Shown here one piece after another: positions 43,078-53,816 of a stretch of DNA of 58,581 nt. Each line of letters starts with the position of its first letter. The first letter of the stretch is position 1. Position numbers and translations under genes: made by a program. The notes under the pieces are model-generated. The model worked only from the letters and a program-made list of their open reading frames with translations, did no database searches and was not told where the DNA came from. This DNA is from Comamonadaceae bacterium (GTDB taxonomy: Bacteria > Pseudomonadota > Gammaproteobacteria > Burkholderiales > Burkholderiaceae_C): positions 1 through 58,581 of the forward strand of contig JAUMYU010000002.1 in the NCBI GenBank assembly GCA_030528485.1. The letters are read 5' to 3'.

Positions 43078-44229
43078 TCAATCCTTGTGGATAAAGCGCG
43101 TGACTTCCAGGCGATAGCCCGCTGCCATGCTGGGCAGGCGGCGCGGCTGGCCAAGCAAGGCCATGCGCGCCACGCCGAGGTTGCGCAGGATTTGCGCGCC
43201 AATGCCGTAGGTGCGCAAATCCATGTTGCCGCGCGCGGGCGCATGGCTGGGCACGGCGCGGCCTTCGAGCTGGGCCAGGAGTTGGGCGCTGTCCTCACCG
43301 CAATTGAGCATCACCATCACGCCTTTGCCGTGCTGGTCGATGTAACGCAGGCTTTCATGCAGGCTCCAGGAGTGCAGGCCGCGCTGGGCGTCAAGCACGT
43401 CGAGAACGGACAGCGGCTCGTGCACGCGCACGGGGATTTCTTCCTCCCCCGTCCACTGCCCTTTGACCAGCGCCAAATGCAAAGCGTTGCTGGGGCTGTC
43501 GCGGAAGATGTGCACGGTGAATTCGCCCCAATGCGTCGTCATCGGGCGGCTGCCTGCATGCTCGATCAGCGATTCGTGTGCGCTGCGGTACTGGATCAAA
43601 TCGGCAATGGTGCCAATCTTCAAGCCGTGCGCGGCCGCGAACAACTGCAAGTCGGGCAGCCGCGCCATCGTGCCGTCGTCCTTCATCACCTCGCAAATCA
43701 CGCTGGCGGGCGTCAGGCCCGCCAGGCGTGTGAGATCGCAGCCCGCTTCGGTATGGCCCGCGCGCACCAGCACACCGCCATCCACCGCCTGGATGGGGAA
43801 CACATGACCGGGCTGCACCAGATCGGTGGGCTGCACATCGGGCGCCACGGCCACGCTAACGGTGCGGGCGCGGTCGGCGGCGGAGATGCCGGTGGTCACG
43901 CCCTCGGCCGCTTCGATGGAGACGGTAAAGGCCGTGTCAAAACGGGTGCCGTTTTTCTTGGCCATTGGCGGCAGGTTGAGGCGTTGGCAACGCTCGCGCG
44001 TGAGCGTCAGGCAAATCAGGCCCCGCGCGTATTTGGCCATAAAGTTGATGGCCTCGGCGGTGACATGCTCGGCAGCGATCAGCAAATCGCCTTCGTTCTC
44101 ACGGTCTTCTTCGTCCACGAGGATGACCATGCGCCCGGCGCGGATGTCGTCAATGATGTCTTCAATAGGGGAGATGGCGGCGGGCTGTAAATCGGTCGCG
44201 GGAGCGGTCACGGGCATGGCAAAGAGCAT
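43078..44229 (-). CDS. ribB: 3,4-dihydroxy-2-butanone 4-phosphate synthase with degenerate GTP cyclohydrolase II domain
   Basis: 383 residues from the ATG at 44229 (in-frame ATGs at 44271-upstream and 44217 are alternatives; no clear ribosome site). The RibB half (about 15-215) is intact: [45 protein letters not shown] [18 protein letters not shown] and [11 protein letters not shown]. The C-terminal half has the GCHII layout but lacks the three zinc-binding Cys, reading [18 protein letters not shown] where GCHII has VHSECLTGD...CDC. It is therefore a RibBX-type protein: RibB active, cyclohydrolase half probably not. A separate ribA is expected elsewhere. Confidence 0.88.
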   Translation of the reverse strand: MLFAMPVTAPATDLQPAAISPIEDIIDDIRAGRMVILVDEEDRENEGDLLIAAEHVTAEAINFMAKYARGLICLTLTRERCQRLNLPPMAKKNGTRFDTAFTVSIEAAEGVTTGISAADRARTVSVAVAPDVQPTDLVQPGHVFPIQAVDGGVLVRAGHTEAGCDLTRLAGLTPASVICEVMKDDGTMARLPDLQLFAAAHGLKIGTIADLIQYRSAHESLIEHAGSRPMTTHWGEFTVHIFRDSPSNALHLALVKGQWTGEEEIPVRVHEPLSVLDVLDAQRGLHSWSLHESLRYIDQHGKGVMVMLNCGEDSAQLLAQLEGRAVPSHAPARGNMDLRTYGIGAQILRNLGVARMALLGQPRRLPSMAAGYRLEVTRFIHKD

Positions 44230-44341
44230 GGATGGGGCTAAAACAAGGCGCGAATTGTAGCCAAAGGGCAACCCGCCTCCCGGGGCGAGGAGGCATTGCT
44301 TCCAGCGTCGCCAAGCTCTCTCCCGTTTTCAATTGCCCCCC

Positions 44342-44421
44342 AAAATTTCAACCAAAGGAAATTTACATATATATACAGAATGCCAAAATATGGTTGTTTT
44401 TTATCCTTTGATTTGTAAAAT
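44342..44421. repeat. AT-rich intergenic repeat, copy 14
   Basis: CAAAGGA / TCCTTTG arms, core ATGCCAAAATATGG, right end GATTTGTAAAAT. It ends at the stop codon of the phasin-like gene. Confidence 0.85.
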
Positions 44422-44849
44422 CAGCCACCGCGCTTCAAACGGCGCGCATTCGCCGTGGCGCGGCGATGCACGGGCGCCAGGCCCCGCGTGGCAGTCTCCA
44501 GCGCCGCCTTCTCCAGCCGTTTGCCTGCGCCTGTGGAGAGCTGCCCCAGTGTTGCCCAAGGCTGCATCCAGCCACCCGCCACCCATTGCCACCAGGCGCT
44601 GGCCCACCACGTCATCAGTTGCTGCTGTTGCGCCAGGCTGTGCACGGCCATGGCCTGCCACGATTCGTTGAACGCTGCCAGCTTTTCCGCCCCCATGCGG
44701 TGAAACTCGCGCCGATCGCGCGCGCTCGGCACAGGCCCGGCCGTCATCATGCGCCCCAGGCGCATCGCCACAACCTGCGGCGCAGCCTGCGCCAGCTCTT
44801 GCGTTTGTCGCGCCAACGTGGCTTGTTTCGTCTGTGTACGTTTTTGCAT
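44421..44849 (-). CDS. Phasin-like polyhydroxyalkanoate granule protein
   Basis: 142 residues, helical, with TAGPVPSARDRREFHRMGAEK followed by QAMAVHSLAQQQQLMTWW and a basic C-terminus (RRATANARRLKRGG). This pattern is the small phasin-like family of Burkholderiales that coats PHA granules. A strong GGAGTGCC site precedes the ATG. It stands alone between ribB and gap. Confidence 0.7.
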   Translation of the reverse strand: MQKRTQTKQATLARQTQELAQAAPQVVAMRLGRMMTAGPVPSARDRREFHRMGAEKLAAFNESWQAMAVHSLAQQQQLMTWWASAWWQWVAGGWMQPWATLGQLSTGAGKRLEKAALETATRGLAPVHRRATANARRLKRGG

Positions 44850-44998
44850 GGCGGCACTCCTTTATCAATGGTCAAACGTGATTTGAAAAAACCCCTCACC
44901 CGCCCACTCTCCATTTAACCCGGAAAACGATACACCAAAAATGCAAATAATCCATTATTTAATTCAGAAAATACAAAAACCATTTCCCATGCATCTAA

Positions 44999-46138
<1,140 letters not shown>

Positions 46139-46172
46139 TTACGATAAGTGACTGGCAATAGCGCCAACATCG

Positions 46173-46202
46173 AAAAAGGGCGTGCGCAGCACGCCCTTTT
46201 TT
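46173..46202 (+). terminator. First terminator after gap
   Basis: AAAAAGGGCGTGC (46173-46185) / GCACGCCCTTTTT (46189-46201). Confidence 0.93.
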
Positions 46203-46220
46203 ATTTCCATCTTCCCAAAC

Positions 46221-46250
46221 AAAACGGCAGCCCAAGGCTGCCGTTTTCTT
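46221..46250. terminator. Second terminator after gap
   Basis: AAAACGGCAGCC (46221-46232) / GGCTGCCGTTTT (46236-46247). It can serve the convergent GST gene as well. Confidence 0.88.
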
Positions 46251-46267
46251 GTTCAGCCGCCATCAAA

Positions 46268-46341
46268 ACCAATCAAAGGAAACAAAACAACCCTGTTTCG
46301 GCATAGTGGCAAACAAATCATTTTTATTTTGATCTGGAATT
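46268..46341. repeat. AT-rich intergenic repeat, copy 15
   Basis: ACCAATCAAAGGAAACAAA at the left, core TTTCGGCATAGTGGC, right end TTTTGATCTGGAATTCA. It ends at the GST stop codon. Confidence 0.82.
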
Positions 46342-47054
46342 CAGCGAGGCGGGATATTCAGCCCCCGCTGCACGGCAGGCCGCTGCAAAAATGCGCCTAA
46401 AACGCGCTGCACCTGCTTGAACTCGGAAAAGCCCACCAATTCGCCAGCCTCATAAAACCCGATGAGATTATTCACCCACGGGAAAATGGCAATATCGGCC
46501 ACGCTGTAAGCAGCTTCGCCCTGCCCCAGCATCCAGTCACGCCCTCGCAAATGGCGATCGAGCACCCCGAGCAGGCGACGCGATTCGCCGACATAACGAT
46601 CGCGCGGGCGCTTATCTTCGTATTCGCTACCGGCGAATTTATGGAAAAAGCCCAACTGGCCAAACATCGGCCCCAGCCCGCCCATTTGCCACATCAGCCA
46701 TTGCAGCGCCTGATAACGCAGCGCCCCTTCTGCCGGCAATAAGCGTCCCGTTTTTTCTGCCAGGTAAATCAAAATGGCCCCGCTTTCAAAAACCCCCAGC
46801 GCCTCCCCCTGCGGCCCCTGGGGATCAATAATGGCGGGAATTTTGTTATTGGGGTTAAGCGATAAAAACTCCGGCGTCAATTGCGCCTGAACGGAGAAAT
46901 CCACTTTATGGGCTTCATAAGGCAAGCCCAACTCCTCCAGCGCAATGGAGATTTTCACGCCATTGGGCGTCGCCAATGAATAAAGCTGAATGCGATCCGG
47001 ATGCTGGGGCGGCCATTGCCTGGCAATAGGAAAATCCGCTGGAAATGAAGACAT
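46341..47054 (-). CDS. Glutathione S-transferase-like disulfide-bond oxidoreductase (YfcG/YghU type)
   Basis: 237 residues. The thioredoxin-like N-terminal domain has IQLYSLATPNGVKISIALEELGLPYEAH, then NPNNKIPAI and FESGAILIYLAEKTG (glutathione site). The helical C-terminal domain has MGGLGPMFGQLGFFHKFA and YSVADIAIFPWV. The TPNGxK motif is that of the YfcG/YghU group. GAGGAG lies six bases before the ATG at 47054. Its composition is less GC-rich than most neighbours. Confidence 0.9.
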   Translation of the reverse strand: MSSFPADFPIARQWPPQHPDRIQLYSLATPNGVKISIALEELGLPYEAHKVDFSVQAQLTPEFLSLNPNNKIPAIIDPQGPQGEALGVFESGAILIYLAEKTGRLLPAEGALRYQALQWLMWQMGGLGPMFGQLGFFHKFAGSEYEDKRPRDRYVGESRRLLGVLDRHLRGRDWMLGQGEAAYSVADIAIFPWVNNLIGFYEAGELVGFSEFKQVQRVLGAFLQRPAVQRGLNIPPR

Positions 47055-47097
47055 CAAACACTCCTCACACTTGAAAAAAAGCTTGCAAAAGGCCGCG

Positions 47098-47250
47098 TTA
47101 CGGGCACTTTACACAAATCGCAGCGGCCAAGCGGGCGCGGCAATTGGTGCAGAAGTCTCTTGAATGCAAATCGGCCCGCCTAAAGCGGGCCGATGAAAAC
47201 AAGCTCCAAGCCATTTGTGCTTTCCATTGTTTCATGGCGTCGGCAGCCAT
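47098..47250 (-). CDS. Possible small zinc-ribbon protein after secG
   Basis: 50 codons ending MAWSLFSSARFRRADLHSR, then DFCTNCRARLAAAICVKCP. The pair of CxxC motifs (CTNC and CVKC, ten residues apart) looks like a small zinc ribbon. There is no good ribosome site (alternatives ATG 47250 or 47235), and part of the frame is a GC-rich hairpin (GGCCCGCTTTAGGCGGGCC). It could be a real small gene read with secG, or chance. Confidence 0.35.
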   Translation of the reverse strand: MAADAMKQWKAQMAWSLFSSARFRRADLHSRDFCTNCRARLAAAICVKCP

Positions 47251-47323
47251 CACGCCAGCAAACTGCCATGCAGGGAAAGGAGGGCGCTCGCTACAAACAA
47301 GCGCCCTCTTTTTCTCGATTGCG

Positions 47324-47878
47324 TTATGGCTTGGCTTCTTCAGCCGCAGCGGCCGCTGGCTTGCCATCGGCCGTATTCGCAGCGGGAGCCTGGGACTCTG
47401 CTGTCTCGGCAGGGGCGGCCTCGGCAGGCTTGTCGCCAGCAGCGGGCTGCCCGGCAGGTTGGGCAGGCGCTTTCTCTGCCTCTGCTGGGGCGGCATTGGG
47501 CGTTGCTACAGGCGCGAGCACCGACCCATCAGCGCCAGGGATGGCCGACGACGCAGCATTGTCCGGCTGGGGCGCGGTGAGCGGCACGGCGCTGTCAAAC
47601 ACGCTGGCGCCACCACTTTCATCCGGGGTGCGCTGCATGCCCGAGCTGGCCATGAACGCCATCAACAGGGTGGAGGCAAAGAAAACCGTCGCCGCCACAG
47701 CCGTCATGCGCGAGAGGAAGTTGGCGCTACCCGAAGCGCCAAACAAACTGCCCGCGCTACCGCTGCCAAATGCGGCGCCCATATCGGCGCCCTTGCCATG
47801 CTGCACCAGAATCAGGCCACTCATCACCAGCGCAGCAATGATCTGCACCATGAGCACTACCGTCATAGACATTTGCAT
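47324..47878 (-). CDS. secG: Protein translocase subunit SecG
   Basis: 184 residues. The SecG core covers about 1-75: VLMVQIIAALVMSGLILVQHGKGADMGAAFGSGSAG has the two membrane helices around the Gly-rich loop. A long Ala/Pro-rich C-terminal tail (about 85-184; AEAEKAPAQPAGQPAAGDKP) is typical of Burkholderiales SecG. AGAGG lies six bases before the ATG. It is 71 bp downstream of tpiA. The tRNA-Leu and nuo operon that often follow secG in this order are not here. Confidence 0.92.
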   Translation of the reverse strand: MQMSMTVVLMVQIIAALVMSGLILVQHGKGADMGAAFGSGSAGSLFGASGSANFLSRMTAVAATVFFASTLLMAFMASSGMQRTPDESGGASVFDSAVPLTAPQPDNAASSAIPGADGSVLAPVATPNAAPAEAEKAPAQPAGQPAAGDKPAEAAPAETAESQAPAANTADGKPAAAAAEEAKP

Positions 47879-47949
47879 GTGTGTACCTCTGAATTCACTC
47901 GAATACTGAAAATCGGTTGATGAAAGACAGGCCCGCCGGCCGCAATGCT

Positions 47950-48723
47950 TCAGCCCGCTGCTGCCACGATGGCCAAAAAGTCTGCCGCCTTGAGCGCCGC
48001 ACCGCCAATCAGGCCACCGTCGATATCGGGCTGCGCCAGCAGCTCTGCGGCATTGCCGGGATTCATGCTGCCGCCGTAGAGAATGCGCACCTGCGCAGCC
48101 TTCTCGCCCAACACGGCGCGCAACTGGCCGCGCAGCGCCGCATGCACTTCTTGCGCCTGCTCCGGCGTGGCCGTACGGCCCGTGCCAATGGCCCAAACGG
48201 GTTCATAAGCGAGCACTAGGCGACTGGCATCGATCTCCGGCACAGCCAACACAGCTTGCAACTGGCGCTCGACCACAGCCAATGCCTGGCCAGCGTCGCG
48301 CTCAGGCAAGGTTTCGCCCAGGCACACAATGGGGGTCATGCCCGCCTGCTGGGCGGCCAGGGCTTTTTGCGCGACGGCGGCATCGCTCTCGCCCTGGTAT
48401 TTGCGGCGCTCGGAGTGGCCCACGATGGCGTAGGCCACGCCAAATTCCTGAAGCATGGCGGCCGAGACGTCGCCCGTGAAGGCGCCGCTCGCATGCGCGG
48501 AAACATCCTGCGCCCCCAGGCATAACAGCGCCTGCCCATCGGTGCGGCGGCTGCGATCCTGCCAGTCCTGCACCTGTACCAAGTACGGGAACGGCGGGCA
48601 AACCGCCACATCGCATTGCGGCGGCCGGGCTTGCAAACCGGCCAGCACTTCGTCCAGCAAGCGTTTGTTGGCATCCAAGCTGCCATTCATCTTCCAGTTG
48701 CCTGCGACCAGTTTGCGGGTCAT
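47950..48723 (-). CDS. tpiA: Triosephosphate isomerase
   Basis: 257 residues, full-length TIM barrel. [13 protein letters not shown] at the start, catalytic His in AIVGHSERR, Glu in [13 protein letters not shown], and [16 protein letters not shown] and [10 protein letters not shown] phosphate loops. It interconverts dihydroxyacetone phosphate and glyceraldehyde 3-phosphate. It lies between pnp (94 bp upstream) and secG, all on the minus strand. Confidence 0.96.
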   Translation of the reverse strand: MTRKLVAGNWKMNGSLDANKRLLDEVLAGLQARPPQCDVAVCPPFPYLVQVQDWQDRSRRTDGQALLCLGAQDVSAHASGAFTGDVSAAMLQEFGVAYAIVGHSERRKYQGESDAAVAQKALAAQQAGMTPIVCLGETLPERDAGQALAVVERQLQAVLAVPEIDASRLVLAYEPVWAIGTGRTATPEQAQEVHAALRGQLRAVLGEKAAQVRILYGGSMNPGNAAELLAQPDIDGGLIGGAALKAADFLAIVAAAG

Positions 48724-48817
48724 GGTTTGCCTTTCTTGCGAATGCTGTTGCGATTGGGGGAGATGAGGAGCGCCAAGCGCAGGCCGCCCAAACGGGCTGC
48801 CCTGGCACGGCCGGGGA

Positions 48818-51073
48818 TCAAGCCTGGGAGTCGGCGCCGCCGTCCACACGAGGCGAGTCGCCTCGCTCAGCGCGGTCGCCACGTTCGGGCCGCTCGGAAC
48901 GTTCGCCGCGTTCCTGGCGCTCGCCCCTCTCGGCCCGCTCGGCGCGCTGTTCTGAACGCTCTGCCCGCTCGGCACGCTCAGGCCGTTCCAGCAAAGCTTT
49001 CATCGAGAGCTTGATGCGGCCCTTGTCATCGGTCTCCAGCACCTTCACGCGCACGAGCTGCCCCTCTTGCAGGTAATCGCTGACTTTCTCCACACGCTCA
49101 TGGGCGATTTGGCTGATATGCAGCAAACCATCCTTGCCTGGCAGGATGTTGATGAGCGCGCCAAAGTCGAGAATTTTGGTCACCGGCCCTTCATAGATCT
49201 GGCCAACTTCAGCTTCAGCCGTGATTTCTTCAATGCGGCGCTTGGCTTCATCAGCGCGTGCCGCCTCAACCGCAGCGATGGTGATGGTGCCATCCTCGGC
49301 GATATCGATGGTGGTGCCGGTTTCTTCCGTCAACTGGCGGATGGTGGCGCCGCCCTTGCCGATCACGTCGCGGATTTTCTCGGGATTGATCTTGAGCGTA
49401 TAGAGCTTGGGCGCCCAGGCGGAAACATCGGCCTTGGCCTCGCCCATGGATTCACGCATCTTGCCCAGGATGTGCAGGCGCGCTTCTTGCGCTTGCGCCA
49501 GGGCCACTTGCATGATTTCACGCGTAATGCCCTGAATCTTGATATCCATCTGCAAGGCCGTAATGCCTGCGGTGGTGCCTGCGACCTTGAAATCCATATC
49601 GCCCAGGTGATCCTCATCGCCCAGGATGTCGGTCAGCACGGCAAAACGGGTGTCGTCTTTGATCAGGCCCATGGCGATGCCAGCCACATGGGCTTTGAGC
49701 GGCACGCCCGCATCCATCAGCGAGAGGCAGCCGCCGCACACGGAGGCCATGGAGGACGAGCCGTTGGATTCGGTGATTTCCGACACCACGCGCATGACGT
49801 AGGGGAACTCATCGCGCGAAGGCAGCACGGCTTCCAGCGCGCGCTTGGCCAGGCGACCATGACCAATTTCACGGCGCTTGGTCGAACCCATGCGCCCTGC
49901 CTCGCCTGTCGCAAACGGCGGCATGTTGTAGTGGAGCATGAATCGCTCCTCGTACTCGCCTGCCAGGGCGTCGATACGCTGGGCGTCGCGGTCCGTGCCC
50001 AGCGTGGTCACGACCAGGGCTTGCGTTTCGCCACGCGTAAACAGGCTGGAGCCGTGCGCACGCGGCAACACGCTGTTGCGGATTTCAATGGGACGCACCG
50101 TGCGCGTATCACGCCCGTCGATGCGCGGCTCGCCATTGAGGATTTGGCCGCGCACGATAGCCGCTTCCATATCAAAAAGAATGTTATCGACGTGGACTTC
50201 GTCGAACTCCACACCCTCGGCGCCCAAGGCTTCTTTCACTTGCGCATAAATGGCGCGCGTGGCCTGCACACGCTCTTGCTTGGAGCGGATTTGGTAGGCT
50301 GCACGCAGACCTTCGCCGCCCAACTCGCCCACCTTGGCGATGAAGGCGTGGTCTTTTTCCGGCGCCTGCCAATCCCAGACGGGCTTGCCGGCATCGCGGA
50401 TCAGCTCGTGAATGGCTTCGATGGCGACCTTGCCTTGCTCATGGCCAAACACCACGGCACCCAGCATCACGTCTTCGCTGAGCTGATCGGCTTCCGATTC
50501 CACCATCAGCACGGCGCTTTCCGTGCCGGCCACAACCAGGTCCAGGCGGCTGTTCTTGCGCGCCGTCTTGCCCGGGTTGAGCACGTACTGGCCGTTGATA
50601 TAGCCCACGCGCGCTGCACCAATGGGGCCATTGAAAGGAATGCCCGAAATACCCAGCGCCGCGCTCACGGCGATCATGGCCGCAATGTCGGCATCCACCT
50701 CCGGATTCAGCGACAGCGTGTGCACGACCACATGCACCTCGTTGTAAAACCCTTCGGGAAACAGCGGACGGATAGGGCGGTCGATCAGGCGGGAGGTCAA
50801 GGTCTCCAGCTCGCTGGGCTTGGCCTCGCGCTTGAAAAAGCTGCCGGGGATCTTGCCTGCGGCATAGGTTTTTTCGATGTAATCCACCGTCAGGGGGAAG
50901 AAATCCTGCCCGGGCTTGGCTTGCTTGCTGGCCACCACTGTGGCCAGCACCACGGTGTCCTCGATATTGACCAGCACCGCGCCTGTAGCCTGGCGGGCGA
51001 TCTCGCCCGTTTCCATGACGACCTTGTGCTCGCCCCACTGAAATTCCTTAACGACTTTATTGAAGATAGACAT
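48818..51073 (-). CDS. pnp: Polyribonucleotide nucleotidyltransferase
   Basis: 751 residues. Two RNase PH-like domains (first [20 protein letters not shown]; second [28 protein letters not shown]) flank the helical domain. KH ([20 protein letters not shown]) and S1 ([20 protein letters not shown]) domains follow. The last 56 residues form a repeated charged tail ([20 protein letters not shown] type) absent from E. coli PNPase. It degrades RNA by phosphorolysis. AAGGAAC precedes the ATG at 51073. It is downstream of rpsO, the classic rpsO-pnp order. Confidence 0.95.
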   Translation of the reverse strand: MSIFNKVVKEFQWGEHKVVMETGEIARQATGAVLVNIEDTVVLATVVASKQAKPGQDFFPLTVDYIEKTYAAGKIPGSFFKREAKPSELETLTSRLIDRPIRPLFPEGFYNEVHVVVHTLSLNPEVDADIAAMIAVSAALGISGIPFNGPIGAARVGYINGQYVLNPGKTARKNSRLDLVVAGTESAVLMVESEADQLSEDVMLGAVVFGHEQGKVAIEAIHELIRDAGKPVWDWQAPEKDHAFIAKVGELGGEGLRAAYQIRSKQERVQATRAIYAQVKEALGAEGVEFDEVHVDNILFDMEAAIVRGQILNGEPRIDGRDTRTVRPIEIRNSVLPRAHGSSLFTRGETQALVVTTLGTDRDAQRIDALAGEYEERFMLHYNMPPFATGEAGRMGSTKRREIGHGRLAKRALEAVLPSRDEFPYVMRVVSEITESNGSSSMASVCGGCLSLMDAGVPLKAHVAGIAMGLIKDDTRFAVLTDILGDEDHLGDMDFKVAGTTAGITALQMDIKIQGITREIMQVALAQAQEARLHILGKMRESMGEAKADVSAWAPKLYTLKINPEKIRDVIGKGGATIRQLTEETGTTIDIAEDGTITIAAVEAARADEAKRRIEEITAEAEVGQIYEGPVTKILDFGALINILPGKDGLLHISQIAHERVEKVSDYLQEGQLVRVKVLETDDKGRIKLSMKALLERPERAERAERSEQRAERAERGERQERGERSERPERGDRAERGDSPRVDGGADSQA

Positions 51074-51151
51074 ATTCGGTGTTCCTTTCACTCACATGAA
51101 ACAGGGCGCGAAGCCTGCATGAAGCCGAGATTTGCAACAGAACACGATGCC

Positions 51152-51200
51152 ATTCCAGCATGTGCCTGGCCGCATCAGACAACCAAGGGCATGCTGGAAT
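51152..51200. other. Hairpin in the pnp leader
   Basis: Perfect 11-bp arms ATTCCAGCATG (51152-51162) / CATGCTGGAAT (51190-51200). It lies 79-127 bp before the pnp start, a possible RNase III or autoregulatory site as in E. coli pnp. Confidence 0.55.
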
Positions 51201-51285
51201 GACACAGCTTCGCTCTGCAACAAAACAGCGGCGCACACTGCCACGACCCAATCCCACTAACACGGCGTGCCGGCTGCACCAACAT

Positions 51286-51352
51286 GCAAAACGCCTGAGC
51301 GCCAGGGGCGCCCCTTTACAGGGATACGCCCTTGGCAAACCCAGGCGCTTGC
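51286..51352 (-). terminator. Long imperfect hairpin after rpsO
   Basis: On the minus strand GCAAGCGCCTGGGTTTGCC is mirrored by GGCGCTCAGGCGTTTTGC with small bulges. It could be a partial terminator or processing site between rpsO and pnp. The rest of the 306-bp gap holds no gene. Confidence 0.55.
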
Positions 51353-51379
51353 ATTGTCATGCGAGCAGCTTCACGCAGC

Positions 51380-51646
51380 TTATTTACGCAGACCGAGCTT
51401 GGCGATCAAAGCGGTGTAACGGTCGGCATCCTTGCGCTTGAGGTAGTCCAGCAGCTTGCGGCGGCGGCTGACCATGCGCAGCAGGCCACGGCGACCGTGG
51501 TGATCCTTGGCGTGTTGCTTGAAGTGGGGGGTGAGTTCGTTGATGCGTGCAGTGAGCAAAGCCACCTGCACTTCGGGGCTGCCTGTGTCGTTGGCGGCAC
51601 GGGCGTTGTTCTTGATGACCTCTGCTTTAGCGGTCGATGTGATCAT
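51380..51646 (-). CDS. rpsO: 30S ribosomal protein S15 (uS15)
   Basis: 88 residues, full length. [39 protein letters not shown] and [13 protein letters not shown] are the S15 helices that bind 16S rRNA (given here in parts: [31 protein letters not shown]). It is an early assembly protein of the small subunit. It starts the rpsO-pnp-tpiA-secG set. Confidence 0.97.
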   Translation of the reverse strand: MITSTAKAEVIKNNARAANDTGSPEVQVALLTARINELTPHFKQHAKDHHGRRGLLRMVSRRRKLLDYLKRKDADRYTALIAKLGLRK

Positions 51647-51754
51647 GATGAGAGCTTCCTGGATAAGACTGCGCCCGCCGTGAATGACTCACGAATAGGC
51701 GCATCGTTGCACATGCGCCGCAACTGGAAAGGGTCGCGGCGTGAAAAACGGCGG

Positions 51755-51760
51755 ATTATA
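51755..51760 (-). promoter_or_regulatory. -10 box (TATAAT) of rpsO
   Basis: On the minus strand CTATAATCC. The consensus TATAAT overlaps the stop codon of the upstream glycosyltransferase gene (51756-51758). The -35 region is weak. It lies about 110 bp before the rpsO ATG. Confidence 0.55.
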
Positions 51761-53666
51761 GCTTGAATGCATTGACGTACCGCCCGCCATCCGCCTCCAA
51801 GGCAGGCAGCGCCGCACTGCCCGCAGGCACGAAAAGCACGATGGCCTCATCGCCCGTCGGGCGCTCCACACGGGCCAGCAGCCGCCAGCCCGCCGCCTGC
51901 AAGGCAGGCTGCACCGCAGACAGTCGCGCAGCCGCCACCATGCTCCAGCGGCAGGCTTGCTGTGCTTTCTCGCCTTCTGCCACGCCCTGTTGCGGCAACG
52001 CCAGCAAGGGCCAGGCGGCCTGTATCCTGAAGGCCGCCAACTGCGCGCGCGAAAGGCCATACGGCCAAATGCAATCGCCCCGGGCCAGGCTTTGGGCCGT
52101 GGCTGGCGCATCCAAACCCTCGGGCAGGTGCGCGCGCATTTTTTCAATCTGCGGCTGATAGCTGCGGCCGTAATCGAGCATGGGCAGCCACAGCGTCATC
52201 ACCAGCGCCAGGCACCAAGTTGCGCCCCCTGCGGGCAGCACCAGGCTTTTCCACAGCGCGGCGCGGTGTCGCCCCGTGCGCCATACCACCACCGCCAGCC
52301 AAACCAGCGTCGCCAGCAAGGCCAACGCCAGCAGCCAGGGGGAGAACATGGGTACATATTCGGGCGCCAGCTTGGCCACATTCGCGGCGGGCTTGGCGGG
52401 AAAGCCCGTTTGCGTGGCTACCCAGATCACCCAGATGGCCAGCCCGCACACGGTAAAAAACAGCATCGTGAACCAATCGATGAGCGAGGACACCGTGCGC
52501 CGCATGGTCGGCAGCGCAAACGCCGCCAGCGTCGCCGCCATGGGCAGGCTCAAAAACAGCATGCGGTCGCGCGCGGCCCCTGCGGTGCACAGCGCCCAAG
52601 CCAGCGTCACCAACAAAAAAACCAGCGGCAAGGCCAAATGCCAGCTCGGCTTGCGCGTAAAAACATGCTTGCGCCAGCGGTACAGCGCCCAGCACACCAA
52701 CGGCCAGGCTGGCCAGCCGAACCAGATCAAAACGCGCGCCGTGCTTTGCCAATACGCCCTGTCAAACGCGGGCCATGCCAGGGGCCAACCGGGCGTTGCG
52801 CCCTGCCACGCGGCGGCGGTCAATCCCGACAGCGCCAACAGCCCCAGCACAGGCAACCAGCGCCGGGGCGGCGGGCGCTGCACCGCCAGCCACCCCAGCG
52901 CCAGCGTGGCACATACCGACAAAATCCAGAAAAACGCCCCGCTCAACACCAGTACGGCTACGCCCAAAGCGCCCACTGCATAGGCCCATGCGCCGCGCTG
53001 GTGGGCGGCCAGCGCCAGAAATACCGCACTGCCGCCAAACAGTTGCACCACGCTGGCCGTCGTCTCATGCGAAAACTGCACCAGGCCAAAACACGCCACC
53101 AGCGCCAGCACGCTGCCATCGGCAATGGCGCGGGCGTAATCCACGGGATGCGCCTCGCCCCCGAAGGCAAATGGCACGGGCTGCGCTTGCGGGCGGCGGG
53201 CCAGGGCGTACGTGGCGTGCCACGTGGCCGCAAAGCCCAGCCACATCAAGGCCATGAAAGGCAGGCGCACAACGAGGTGCGGATCGGCCCATGCCGGGCT
53301 TAGCAGCAAGGCCCACGCCCCCAGCCACACGGGCAACAAAGCGCCTGCTGGCTCCAGCGCCTGGCCGAGCAACTGCGGCTCCAGCCAGCTTGTGTGGCCT
53401 TGCGCCAGGGCTTGCATGTAGCCATAGGCCGCCATGTCCTCGCTTTTCCAGGGATGGCGCCCCAGAAAGCCTGCACAGACATAGACCAGAACCAGCCCCC
53501 ACAAGGCCGGGCGCGGCAGGGCGCGCACGGCGTTTTGGCTGACGATGGCGGGGGACGGGCGGCGCGGGGCGTTCACGGCGATCAGCAATGCAAAGGGGCG
53601 ATAGAAACGAAAGCGGGCGATTATGGACTTGTGTTCGCACCGCGGCGGGAGCGTTTTTAGAGCCAT
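51756..53666 (-). CDS. GT39/ArnT-like membrane glycosyltransferase
   Basis: 636 residues with about 12 hydrophobic segments. The first loop has GRHPWKSEDMAAYGYM, the acidic motif found in GT-C fold enzymes (ArnT and PMT families), which use polyprenyl-phosphate sugars outside the membrane. Other segments include LARRPQAQPVPFAFGGEA and ATASVVQLFGGSAVFLALAAH. The C-terminal soluble part (about 540-636) is periplasmic. The start is uncertain: ATG 53666 lacks a ribosome site, and GTG 53576 is an alternative. The acceptor is unknown. Confidence 0.72.
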   Translation of the reverse strand: MALKTLPPRCEHKSIIARFRFYRPFALLIAVNAPRRPSPAIVSQNAVRALPRPALWGLVLVYVCAGFLGRHPWKSEDMAAYGYMQALAQGHTSWLEPQLLGQALEPAGALLPVWLGAWALLLSPAWADPHLVVRLPFMALMWLGFAATWHATYALARRPQAQPVPFAFGGEAHPVDYARAIADGSVLALVACFGLVQFSHETTASVVQLFGGSAVFLALAAHQRGAWAYAVGALGVAVLVLSGAFFWILSVCATLALGWLAVQRPPPRRWLPVLGLLALSGLTAAAWQGATPGWPLAWPAFDRAYWQSTARVLIWFGWPAWPLVCWALYRWRKHVFTRKPSWHLALPLVFLLVTLAWALCTAGAARDRMLFLSLPMAATLAAFALPTMRRTVSSLIDWFTMLFFTVCGLAIWVIWVATQTGFPAKPAANVAKLAPEYVPMFSPWLLALALLATLVWLAVVVWRTGRHRAALWKSLVLPAGGATWCLALVMTLWLPMLDYGRSYQPQIEKMRAHLPEGLDAPATAQSLARGDCIWPYGLSRAQLAAFRIQAAWPLLALPQQGVAEGEKAQQACRWSMVAAARLSAVQPALQAAGWRLLARVERPTGDEAIVLFVPAGSAALPALEADGGRYVNAFKL

Positions 53667-53700
53667 GTTTCAACCGCCGCCCCAGATCATCAGGAAAAAT

Positions 53701-53784
53701 TATTTTCTAAATCAATGGAAAAATAATTTATTTACTATCAAGCCAAAACAACATAATTTTGTTTCCTATTGATTTATAATTTTT
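53701..53784. repeat. AT-rich intergenic repeat, copy 16
   Basis: AAATCAATGGAAA (53709-53721) / TTTCCTATTGATTT (53762-53775), with core AAGCCAAAACAACAT. The change AAG to ATG in the left arm is partly matched on the right (CTATTG). Confidence 0.85.
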
Positions 53785-53816
53785 CTCTATTGAGCGCAAC
53801 ACATGAGCAGCATGCC

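Noticed and set aside
44230..44341. FMN riboswitch before ribB
   Set aside because: The gap is too short and lacks the conserved RFN sequence blocks.
47055..47323. tRNA-Leu gene expected after secG
   Set aside because: No cloverleaf, T-loop or CCA end can be seen on either strand.
47144..47920. Plus-strand frame of about 258 codons opposite secG
   Set aside because: It is antisense to the Ala/Pro-rich tail of SecG, whose composition opens all frames.
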